Source: Prorocentrum cordatum
Lineage: Eukaryota > Sar > Dinophyceae > Prorocentrales > Prorocentraceae
Direction: 5' to 3'
Length of the DNA: 64,000 nt
Assembly (NCBI GenBank): GCA_963575745.1
Contig: CAUYUJ010016893.1
Span: 221,342-285,341, forward strand
The position numbers were made by a program, and so were the translations under genes. The notes beneath the pieces were generated by a model that was not told the origin of the DNA, made no database searches, and worked only from the letters and a program-made list of their open reading frames with translations. Positions 34,160 through 43,700 of this stretch are shown piece after piece. Positions within the stretch are counted from its first letter, which is position 1. Each line of letters opens with the position of its first letter.

Positions 34160-35765
34160 AGGTCCAATTTGACTCCGCCGCGGGGCCACACTATGCTGGC
34201 ATCCCTAGCAGGTCTCGACAGTGGCGACAATTTCACAGATCGCAGCCCCCCGGGAATGGCGAGGTCTAATCTGAATCCGCGTAGCACGTCACTATGCTGG
34301 ACCCCACAGCAGCCCTCGAAGCTGGCGACAGTTTCACATATCGCAGCCCCCCAGGGATGGCGAGGTCTAGTTTGAATCTGCGTAGGACGTCGCTATGCTG
34401 GACCGGCCAGCAACCCTCGAAGGCGGCGACCGTTTCACATATCGCATTCTCCCAAGGATGGCGAGGTCGAATGTGAATCCGCGTAGGACGTCACTGTGCT
34501 GGCAGCCTCCAGCGTGGCGACCCTTTCACAGATCGCAGCCCCCCAGGGATGGCGAGGCCTAGTTTGGATCTGCGCAGGACGTCACTATGCTGGACCCCCC
34601 AGCAGCCCTCGAAAGTGGCAGCAATTTCACATATCGCAGCCCCCAGGGTATGGCGAGGTCGAATCTGAATCCCGGCAGGACGTCACCGTGCTGGACCCCA
34701 GCAGCCCTCGAAAGTGGCGGCAGTTTTACAGACCGCAGCCCCCAAGGGATGGCGAGGTCTAATCTGAATCCGCGTAGAACGTCGCTGTGCTGGACCCCCC
34801 AGCAGCCCTCGAAAGTGGCGACAATTTCACAGATCGCAGCCCCCACGGGATGGCGAGGTCTAATTTGAATCCGCGTAGGACCTCACTGTGCTGGAACCCC
34901 CCAGCAGCCCTCGAAAGTGGCGGCAATTTCACAGATCGCAGTCCCCCAGGGACGGCGAGGCCTAGTTTGGATCTGCGCAGGACGTCACTGTGCCAGACCC
35001 CAGAGCAGCCATCGAGTGGCGACAATTTCACAGATCGCAGCCCCCCAGGGATGGCGAGGTCCAATTGGGATCTGCGGCGGGTACCCACTCGGTTGGCCTC
35101 CCTAGCAGCCCTCGAAAGTGGCGACAATTTCACAGATCGCAGCCCCCCAGGGATGGCGAGGTCTAGTTTGAATCTGCGGCGGGTACCCACTCTGTTGGCT
35201 TCCCCAGCAGCCCTCGAAAGCGACGACACTTTCACAGATCGCAGCCCCCCAGGGATGGCGAGGTCTAGTTTGAATCTGCGGCGGGTACCCACTCTGTTGG
35301 CTTCCCCAGCAGCCCTCGAAAGCGACGACACTTTCACAGATCGCAGCCCCCCAGGGATGGCGAGGTCTAGTTTGAATCTGCGGCGGGTACCCACTCTGTT
35401 GGCTTCCCCAGCAGCCCTCGAAAGCGACGACACTTTCACAGATCGCAGCCCCCCAGGGATGGCGAGGTCTAGTTTGAATCTGCGGCGGGTACCCACTCTG
35501 TTGGCTTCCCCAGCAGCCCTCGAAAGCGACGACACTTTCACAGATCGCAGCCCCCCAGGGATGGCGAGATCTAGTTTGAATCTACGGCGGGTACCCACTT
35601 TGTTGGCCTCCTCAGCTGCCCTCGAAAGTGGCGACGATTTCACAGATCGCAGCCCCCCAGGGATGGCGAGGTCTAGTTTGAACCTGTGGCGGGTACCCAC
35701 TCCCAGCAGCCCTCGAAAGTTGCGACGGTTTCACAGATCGCAGCCCCACAGGGATGGCGAGGTTC
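34160..35765. repeat. 102-bp satellite, about 16 copies
   Basis: The phrase CACAGATCGCAGCCCCCCAG recurs; in the best-preserved part it starts at 35131, 35233, 35335 and 35437, exactly 102 bp apart. Four to five units in 35130-35570 are almost identical, while outer units are diverged and 90-102 bp long. Because 102 = 34 codons, the array is open on both strands: 535 codons plus, 313 codons minus. I treat neither as a gene, since frames on both strands follow automatically from a stop-free 3n unit. Confidence 0.9.
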
Positions 35766-36110
35766 GCGCAAGGCAAGAGGAGACAAGACGGAAGCTGCAC
35801 ACAGAAGGGGTACCGCAGCCAGGATGCACACACACACGACGTACGCATAAGACGAGAGGAGACAAGAGGAAAGCGAGAGGCGAGAGGCGGGAGGAAGACT
35901 GGAGACCGCAGTGCGTGATTCAAAACGAATGCCCAACCAAGGAGGGTTGGGAATCAAAAGCTTCTTGCCCCCCGTCAGCATATGTTGTACTGTTTGCCCC
36001 CCAAAACACTGCACCATCACCGCCACTGGGCTGGGACTGCGGGGGCTTCCTTCAGCGTTCTAACCTATCCCCCCCAGGCACCACCACGGGCGGCATGGGG
36101 GGCATCTTTC
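35766..36110. other. No gene recognised
   Basis: Sequence between the 102-bp array and a CT tract. Nothing identified. Confidence 0.4.
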
Positions 36111-36114
36111 CAGG

Positions 36115-36296
36115 GTCGCTCCCTCTCCCGCCCTTCCTCCCTCTCCCCCTCTCTCCCTCTCCCATTCTCTCTCGCTCACCTTGCCTCCTCTCTTTCTCTA
36201 TCGCTCGCTCTCTCTCTCTCTCTCTTCCTCCCCCTCTCCTCTCTCTCTCTATTTCTGTTTTTCTTTCTCTCTCTTTCTCTGTCGCTCTCTCTCAGG
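36115..36296. repeat. CT-rich tract
   Basis: CTCTCTCTC with CCC and TTT interruptions. Confidence 0.9.
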
Positions 36297-36482
36297 CAGC
36301 ATGCTCCATAACGGCCCGTTCTCCGAAAAAGTCGGCCCCTGGATCCCGCCAAGGGTGCATCCGGCGCAGGCTTTCATCCTGGATCCGTTCCTGACGGTCC
36401 GGGTGTCCGCAAACGGTCCCAGGAGGTCGAAGAGGGAATAAAACCCTCACGAACCCAGCGCCTCGAACCTGCCCTCCCTTCC

Positions 36483-36625
36483 TCCGAAGCGGCGATCTAT
36501 CCATATCCACCGCCTGGGAACCGACGCCCTGAGGCCCCTGCGGGCGGTGGATATGGTTCTATTTTTGGCCCTCGGGGGCCCCAATATATCCACATCGACC
36601 GCCTGTGGGGGTCCGCGAAGATCGA
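36483..36625. repeat. CATATCCACCGCC hairpin repeat, family K, copy 2
   Basis: CCATATCCACCGCCTGGGAA, then GGGCGGTGGATATGG, then ATATCCACATCGACCGCCTG: three alternating inverted motifs around a GGCCCTCGGGGGCC centre, as in copies 1 and 3. Confidence 0.8.
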
Positions 36626-36664
36626 TCCCCCAGTTGGTGAATGTGGGTAAACCTCCGCCTCTGA

Positions 36665-36830
36665 CTTCTTGCTGGCCGAAGAGGAGGAGGATGATGACGA
36701 GGAGGAGAAGGAGGAGGAAACGGAGGGGGAGGAGGGGTAGGAGGAGGAGGAGGAGGAGGAGGAGGAGGAGGAGAAGGAGAAGGAGAAGGAGGAGGAGGAG
36801 GACGAGGAGGAGGAGGGGGAGGTGACAAGC
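36665..36830. repeat. (GGA)n tract
   Basis: GGAGGAGGA with GATGATGACG and AGAAGG interruptions. Confidence 0.9.
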
Positions 36831-36939
36831 CAGGTGCGCTCGCGTCATATCTGACCTCCTACCCCTCCTTCCCATCCCTTACCATGGCGTAGATCTCCTT
36901 TCTATTCGCACAGTCGGATGTCGAGCAGGGCAATCATCG

Positions 36940-37095
36940 CGAGAGGGTACGCGATGCATCGTATAGCACGGCATGGCATGGCGCAGAAGAGCATGGCAGA
37001 GCGTATAATGTCATAGCATGGCGTGGCATTGCGTAGTGAAGCATTGCATCACAATGCGTTGCAACACAAAGCATGGCATCGCACAGCGGCGTAAA
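36940..37095. repeat. GCATN pentanucleotide repeat
   Basis: Degenerate 5-bp units such as GCATGGCATGGCG, AGCATGGCGTGGCATTGCG and GCAACACAAAGCATGGCATC. The same style recurs at 62690-62890. Confidence 0.75.
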
Positions 37096-37235
37096 ACAGA
37101 ACACTGCACAGCATGTCATGCCAGGGCGCCGGGTTCCTTGGAGGTAAAGTGGATACTCTTCGAGGGGTCTGCGCCGTTCTGGAGTCGCGGCTCCATGTTT
37201 AGCTCCCTGGGCTCCGCGAAAAGCTCCCCACAAGG
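37096..37235. repeat. Dispersed repeat, family M, unoccupied copy
   Basis: GGGTTCCTTGGAGGTAAAGTGGATACTCTTCG-type sequence (split here: GGTTCCTTGGAGGTAAAGTG, then GATACTCTTCGAGG) matches 43370-43670, where the same site carries a 165-bp insertion. It continues into GGCTCCATGTTTAGCTCCCT, also shared. Confidence 0.75.
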
Positions 37236-37439
37236 CAGGGCTGCTGATGGAGAGCACCCGCTGGCTCTGCTTGCAACGTCGTCTTCTGCAAGCAGAAAGT
37301 TTGGCTCCCGCTTCATACTTTCTCCATACGCCGCCGCCCCTAAGTGGGGGGGGGGCCCTTTTGCGGCCCAAGAACTCAACGAATCGGCACCGGATGTGTA
37401 ATAACTTGAGATGTTCTCTTCCGGGAATATTTTCTCAAT

Positions 37440-37665
37440 TTGGACAACGCCCGTGCTGCAGCGGGAACATGTTTTGGAATAGCCAGAGGCGCAGAAATGG
37501 GGCCAGCGCTGCAGCGGGAGCATCATGTTGAAGGACCGCCAATCATCGGATGGCCAAAAGTAAATAGGAAAACCCAGAAATGAAGCCAGCGCTGCAGCGG
37601 GAGCACGATTCGGAACGAGCGGAAGGCCAAAACGAGGCCAGCGCTTCAGCAGGAACAACATTTTG
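37440..37665. repeat. Degenerate GCTGCAGCGGGA tandem repeat
   Basis: CCAGCGCTGCAGCGGGAGCA-like units start near 37454, 37508, 37589 and 37642, so spacing alternates about 54 and 81 bp. Confidence 0.65.
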
Positions 37666-37679
37666 AAACAACAACTCAA

Positions 37680-38035
37680 ACGGAAACCCAGTTCCCGGGA
37701 ATCCGGTGTAAAAAACCAGTACGCGGAGGGGGGCCGGTTATCTTCCGGACGTCGTCAGGGGAGAGAGGAGATTAGTAGTCATCAAAAGGTAATTGTGGAG
37801 GGGGGGTTTGGGGGGCGAAGGGGAGAGGAAGAGCCTCCTCCCTCCCCCAGCCCGCAGGCCCCTGCCGGGCCATCCGACCCCCCGCCCGCGCCCTCGAGGA
37901 GGGCGCCCGAGCCGAGCCGAGCCGCCGGGGCGCGCGGCGCCGCCGGCTCGCGCGGGGCACTCGCCGCGCCCCGCCCGCTCATGCCGAGCCCGCTGCGGCC
38001 GAGCTCCCCGATGGGGAGCCGCCCGAAAAGGACGT
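37680..38035. other. No gene recognised
   Basis: GC-rich, with CCGAGCCGAG-type low complexity. Nothing identified. Confidence 0.4.
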
Positions 38036-38039
38036 ACGC

Positions 38040-38175
38040 GCATACATACACACATATATATATATATATATATATACACATACATATATATACACACATA
38101 CATATACTTATACATATATATATATATATATATATGTATACACACATGTCTGTATATATACACATAAATACATGC
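38040..38175. repeat. (TA)n / ATACAC tract
   Basis: TATATATATA and ACACATACATA repeats. Confidence 0.95.
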
Positions 38176-38190
38176 ATGCATACACATATG

Positions 38191-38424
38191 TAGAGCCCTC
38201 CTGGATAGGGTCCTAGCAGACGGGGTCGGAGGATCGCGCCGCATCGCCGATGCATCGGCGGTGCATCGGCGATGCAACGGCGATGCATCGTCGACGTGGG
38301 CGATGCATCGGCGCCGTCGGCGTGGAGAGACACGGGCTCCACATCGAACCGCATCGTCGATTCATCGGCGATGAGGCGCGATCCTCCGACCCCATCTACT
38401 CGGATCCCATCTAGGAGGCCTAGA
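38191..38424. mobile_element. MITE-like element, family B, copy 2
   Basis: About 230 bp. Left arm: CCTCCTGGATAGGGTCCTAG then CAGACGGGGTCGGAGGATCG. Right arm reverse-complemented: CCTCCTAGATGGGATCCGAG then TAGATGGGGTCGGAGGATCG. The interior is a tandem of GATGCATCGGC units. Copy 1 is at 10264-10446. Confidence 0.75.
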
Positions 38425-38629
38425 GCATAACCACGCAAATGAATACGGCCCCCCAGTCCGCGAGACCAACCTCGTGTCACGAACGTTCGCGCGCTGCGTA
38501 CTTTCGAAAGCAGCGTGGATTCAGGTACGTGTACGTCCTTCTGTCGCTCCTGACCCGAGGAAGTCCCGCCAGCGGACTCCAGGGAGTCCGGGGCGCCGAC
38601 CAGAGTCGGCAAGCCCTGGGGAGAAGTGA

Positions 38630-38815
38630 GAAGGGGCAGGCCTTCTCAGAAGGCGGCGGCGCTTCCCGGAACCCCATCGGGCCTTCTGAGAAGCCGCCTG
38701 TAGGCCCTCTCTGAAGACACGGGCGGCTTCTCAGAAGGCCTGGAGCTTCTGAGAAGGCCCGCCGCCTTCTGAGAAGCCTCGCCGCCTTCTGAGAAGGCCC
38801 CCGCCGCTTCTGACG
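38630..38815. repeat. CTTCTGAGAAG palindrome cluster, family F, copy 2
   Basis: Seven or more CCTTCTGAGAAGGC-type palindromes, including AGGCCTTCTCAGAAGGC and CGCCTTCTGAGAAGCC. Confidence 0.8.
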
Positions 38816-38882
38816 GGCGCCCGGCGCGTCGACAATAAAGGGGCCGAGTATACACATATATATATATATATATATATATGAG

Positions 38883-39293
38883 ACCGGAGAAAAACCCAAT
38901 CATAATCTTTTTAGGGCTGTAGGGCTATGGGGCTATAGGGATATAAGACCACGGGGCTATAGAGCTATAGGGCTATAGGGCTATAAGGCCATAAGGCTAT
39001 ATGGCTATAAGGCTATAGACTATAGGGCTATAAGGCTATGAGGCTATGGGGCTATAGGGCTATAGGGCTATTAGGCTATAGTGTGATTGGGCTATAGGAC
39101 AATCGGGATATAGGGCTAGAAGGTACCTGGGCACCCAGGCACCCAGGCACCCGGGCACCGCGGAAATCGGCGACGAACCTCACCCCGACACCCAGGCACC
39201 CGGGCACCCGGGCGTGCCGCCGAAATCGGCGCCACAGCTAACCTAACCAAATGAATCCGCTAGGACCCCTACAGAGGCAAGCTCAGATTGGGG
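38883..39293. mobile_element. Composite TIR element, family E, copy 1
   Basis: Order: ACCGGAGAAAAACCCAATCA, then (GGGCTATA)n, then GGGCACCC-type units, CGAAATCGGCG, and a conserved right end ATGAATCCGCTAGGACCCCT followed by ACAGAGGCAAGCTCAGATTG GGG. The ends are inverted (CCCAATCA versus its complement). Preceded by (TA)n. Copies 2 and 3 are at 56903-57295 and 57324-57869. Confidence 0.75.
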
Positions 39294-40255
39294 AACAAGT
39301 TTCGTCTTCCCTTCCACTTCCTGCATGTTCCTGGGAACCGACGCTCGTTTGTGCCTGTGTCTATCGCTGCCTCCCAAGACCCAAAGCCGGGCAGCCGTTG
39401 TGTGGGCCCTTTGGGGGACTGCCTCTTGCGAACACCGCACCCGTGCGGCCCCGCTCCAACGCGGTACCGATGCGGCTACCTCTGCATCGTGCTCGCCTCT
39501 CCTGCCGTGGTCGCCACGGCTGGACTCGCGACGCCTCGGGAGACGCCCACGCGGCGCAGTGCACACCAGTCGTCAGCGGACCTCTGTCGGGCGCCCGCTC
39601 ACGGGGGCGTTCTGAGTGGACGGGGTGCGAAGACACGCGCGCCTCTCCAGCACCCCTCGGGCCCGCGGCTGCAGTCTGCCCCTTTTATGGTCTGGGGCCC
39701 CGGCGAGGCTGCCTCCTGGAGTCCTGGCTCACCCACCCGTGTGTTGCCCCCTCGCTGCCGAGCGCCGAACTCTGGAGGCCAGCTTCGGACCCGGATGAGC
39801 AGCCTGTCCCAGGCAAGGGGTCGGGGTCCAGACCTCCAGAGGGGGCCCACGCATCGAACAAACATCGATGCGCGGACGTCTGGAAACATCTGATGGGCCT
39901 GCTGCGCACCGCCACCGCGTTGGCAGCGTGACGGGCAACGATCGGAGGGGATGGCTCGGGGGGAACGTCGACCTGCAATCGGCGATACATCGCCGATAGA
40001 TCGGCGATAGGCCCCCGATGGCGAATCTGCACCTTCCTGGGCGGAGCGGGCTATCGGGCCCCCATCGGCAATCCATGGGCGATCCATGGGCCGAAGCGTC
40101 CCGCCCTGAGCCTCTCGCCCTCTCCCTCCTTAACGCTGCCCCCGATGGCACTGCTGCCGCTCTGCCCGCGCTTCGGCCGCCGCCCAGCGGGAGCCTCGCG
40201 AGGGCATCGGCGCCTAGAGCCGTCAACGCACTCAGCCTGGCCCCGGGCCTCCTCC
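39294..40255. other. No gene recognised
   Basis: Frames of 200-226 codons on the plus strand show no domain. 39945-40095 has ATCGGCGATA inversions resembling the interior of family B. Confidence 0.4.
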
Positions 40256-40257
40256 CC

Positions 40258-40620
40258 CCCTCCGCCTCCTCCTCCTCCTCCTCCTCCTCCTCCTCCTCCT
40301 CCCCCTCCTCCTCCTCCTCCTCCTCCTCCTCCTCCTCCCCTCCTCCTCCTCCTTCCTCCTCCTCCTCCCCCTCCTCCCCCTCCTCCCCCTCCTCCTCCTC
40401 TTCCTCCTCCTCCTCCTCCTCCTCCTCCTCCTCCTCCTCCTCCTCCTTCCCCCCTCCTCCCCCTCCTCCCCCTCCCCTCCTCCTCCTCCTCCTCCTCCTC
40501 CTCCGCCTCCTCCTCCTCCTCCTCCTCCTCCTCATCCCATTCCTCCCCCTCCTCCCCTCCTCCTCCTCCTCCTCCTCCTCCTCCTCCTCCTCCTCCTCCT
40601 CCTCCTCCTCCTCCTCCTCA
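40258..40620. repeat. (TCC)n tract, about 360 bp
   Basis: Nearly continuous CTCCTCCTC. It begins about 170 bp beyond the stop of the 40.8-47 kb minus-strand gene, i.e. in its 3' flank. Confidence 0.95.
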
Positions 40621-40791
40621 CACGCCCGCCCACAGCCGAACGCCCGGATCGGCGCAGGGGGGCGGCGCCGCCGTGCCGCTCTCCTGGGCGCCCCACCCTG
40701 GGCACCGCTCGACCTGCGCGCCGCCGGGGTGCCCACCGCTGGGGTGTATGCCCGTCTCGGCGGCACCGGGCCTGGCCCGCGCCCGCGGGGG

Positions 40792-43700
40792 TCACAGCGA
40801 GTGCGTCCTGGGCTGCTCCAGCGGTCTGCCGGCGAGTCGGCCCAGACCGAGGGCGGAGTCGGCCCTCGCGGCGGCGATCGCGGCGGTGGCGGAGGCCAGC
40901 GCCAGCGCGCAGCCGGCCAAGGCCCAGCCAGCCCACGGGCGCGAGCGGGGCTGGTAATCCGCCAGGAGCTGCTCCTCGTGGCTCCACTGCGACATCCAGT
41001 GGATCTCATCCCTGTCCATGCTGGCGGGGATCCTAGCCCCGCTCGCCTTCGACGCGTGCTGCTGTATCTCCTCCGCCGTCGCTAAGAACCCGTCGCCGAA
41101 CTCGGAGGGGGTGATCATGCTCGCGGTACCTGCCTTGTGCGGAAAGGGGCAGTCGCGAGGATAGACGAAGTGCAGCCACTGAGCAAATAAGCGGCCGTGC
41201 AGGGGGACTTTGCCATCCTGCGCATCCGCGATGCTGTGCAACTGCTGCGTCAGTGATCCAGTGATGTCCGGGGGGTTCTCGTTCTCGAGAGTCGTCTGGT
41301 AACTCATGTTCCCTACCAGCTCAAGCAACTGCTCGGGATCGGCTAGCGGAGCTCCCACTGCGGCCTCGATGTCGGCTAAGACGCCTTCGCAGCTGTTTGC
41401 GCAGCACACAAAATAGTGCTGATGGGTCACGATGCAGTTCGAGGAAGCCTGCAAGTAGTTCGGGATGATCACCTGGGGGCCCATCCACATGGAGGTCTCA
41501 TCCAGGACGCCCATGTCCCGCAAGTATCCCTCGGACTCACCGAACCGCCACTCATCGGCGTTCAGCGCGGCGCTGTAGAATCTGGAGAGGGGCACCCTCC
41601 CCGTATTGTGGGTATCCATCTCGATCAGCGGCATTTTCATGTGAGAGCACTCCGACTCCCAGAAGGAGGCAAAAGTCTTGTCGGGCGCGCCGAAGAGGGG
41701 GGGGCCAGGAAGAGGGGGGCTTAGCGCCGTATGGCCCCGAGGCATGCGCGCGGACGGGGGGGGGGGGGGGGGGGGGGCAAGAACGCATTGAACGAAGACG
41801 GATAATGGGCCGTAAAATCCAATACATTCCGTGGCCCAGGCCATGGTATCCGCACATCCGTAGTCCTCAGCCTCCTCTCAGACGCCCCCGATCTTGGTCA
41901 TCCCGCCAACAATATGGTGCACGTCGTCGAAGGAGTACCTCCGCGTGAGCACGCTCCGCCTCGTCCCGCCGCCCTGGCCACGCTGCCTGTAGTCCGCCAC
42001 CGTGCCGAAGGCACTAAGTGGAGTCTCTTGGAGCCCCTTCGACTGAATGCAGAAAGCCACCCTCATCACAAGCACAACATACAAGCGAAGCCCTCTAGAA
42101 CACCAAAAAACGCCAAAGGTAGGAACCGAGTAAGCCAGGGCTGCTCGGCAAATGCCCAGGCCTGTTCCGCAACCGCTACTCGTGGCTGCTGGGCCGCGCT
42201 CCTCTTACCTATATTATAACTCCAGCCTTCCAGGCAGGAAGCTCGAAACAAAAAGCTTGTTCAGACGCCCCCGATCTTGGTCATCCCGCCAACAATATGG
42301 TGCACGTCGTCGAAGGAGTACCTCCGCGTGAGCACGCTCCGCCTCGTCCCGCCGCCCTGGCCACGCTGCCTGTAGTCCGCCACCGTGCCGAAGGCACTAA
42401 GTGGAGTCTCTTGGAGCCCCTTCGACTGAATGCAGAAAGCCACCCTCATCACAAGCACAACATACAAGCGAAGCCCTCTAGAACACCAAAAAACGCCAAA
42501 GGTAGGAACCGAGTAAGCCAGGGCTGCTCGGCAAATGCCCAGGCCTGTTCCGCAACCGCTACTCGTGGCTGCTGGGCCGCGCTCCTCTTACCTATATTAT
42601 AACTCCAGCCTTCCAGGCAGGAAGCTCGAAACAAAAAGCTTGTTCGCCATGGCCTCAGGCCTCTGCCTCGCCAGGGCCCCCGGGAGCTCCCGGGCGCTCC
42701 CGGGGGCTCTCGGTAACAGGGGATGCGCCGACCCCTATCCCAGGTTTCGTGAGGTTTTCGAGAGGATAAAAAATTTGGTGCCCAACCCTGGGATATACGA
42801 GGGGGGGCGTCCATCCTCGATAGGGGTACGTCCGAATAGCCCCCTCGGGGTGTATCCCAAGATTCCCCGCCTTTTCTGAGCGTTTCCGGCAGAACTCGGG
42901 GATTGGGGGAGGACAATAGCCTGCGACTCGGGGCTCCCCGCGCGACTCCTCCGGCTGCCACGGGAGCGCCGCTCGGCCCAAGGGGGGCCGCCCGGCCTCC
43001 CCCCCCCCCTCGCCTGCGACCCGGGCGGCGCGCGGGCGGCCCGGGCGGGGGCCACGCGGTGCGGCGCCCCCGGGGCCTGCGGAGGAGGGAGGAGGGAGGA
43101 GGGAGGAGGGAGGAGGAGGAGGAGGAGGAGGAGGAGGAGGAGGAGGAGGAGGAGGAGGGAGGAGGAGGGAGGAGGGAGGAGGAGGAGGAGGAGGAGGAGG
43201 AGGAGGAGAAGGAGGGGAGGAGGAGGAGGGGAGGAGGAGGAGGAGGAGGAGGAGGAGGAGGAGAGCGAGAGACCCCGCGCGATAGCGCGCAGGTTAGGCC
43301 CCGGCAAGGAGGACGGGGGCACTTCCGGAGAGCCCCGTGGAAGCTCACGCCCTCCGCGCAGAGCACAACACCGCACAGCAGGTCATGGCATGGCGCCGGT
43401 TTCCTTGGAGGGCAAGTGGTAGGGGGAAAACAAGCCGACCTCGCTTTGGACCACCCTTCGCTTCCAAGAAATACCAAACGATGCCAAATTGCAGCCTGTA
43501 CTGGTCAGGCCGCTTGACGAGGAGGCGCGTGGTATGGCTTGGTTTTGCCTGGAAGCGAAAGCGGGGTAGGTAATTCACGCTCTGAAGTGGATCGTCTTCG
43601 AGAGGCCTGGGCCGGTCTGGACTCGTGGCTCCGTGTCTAGCTCCTTGGGCCCCCCGAGAAGCTCACCCGTCGGTACGATACGATACGGTACGATACCACC

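Noticed and set aside
34787-36394. 535-codon plus-strand open frame
   Set aside because: It follows from a stop-free 102-bp (3n) tandem unit, and the minus strand is open over the same array; the tail is CT-repeat sequence.
40018-41085. 355-codon plus-strand frame
   Set aside because: Poly-Ser from the TCC tract and the antisense of exon 3 of the minus-strand gene.
41878-41883. TGA after exon 2 as a selenocysteine codon
   Set aside because: No SECIS-like structure was identified and the position is not one where a selenocysteine is expected; a splice or nonsense explanation is simpler.
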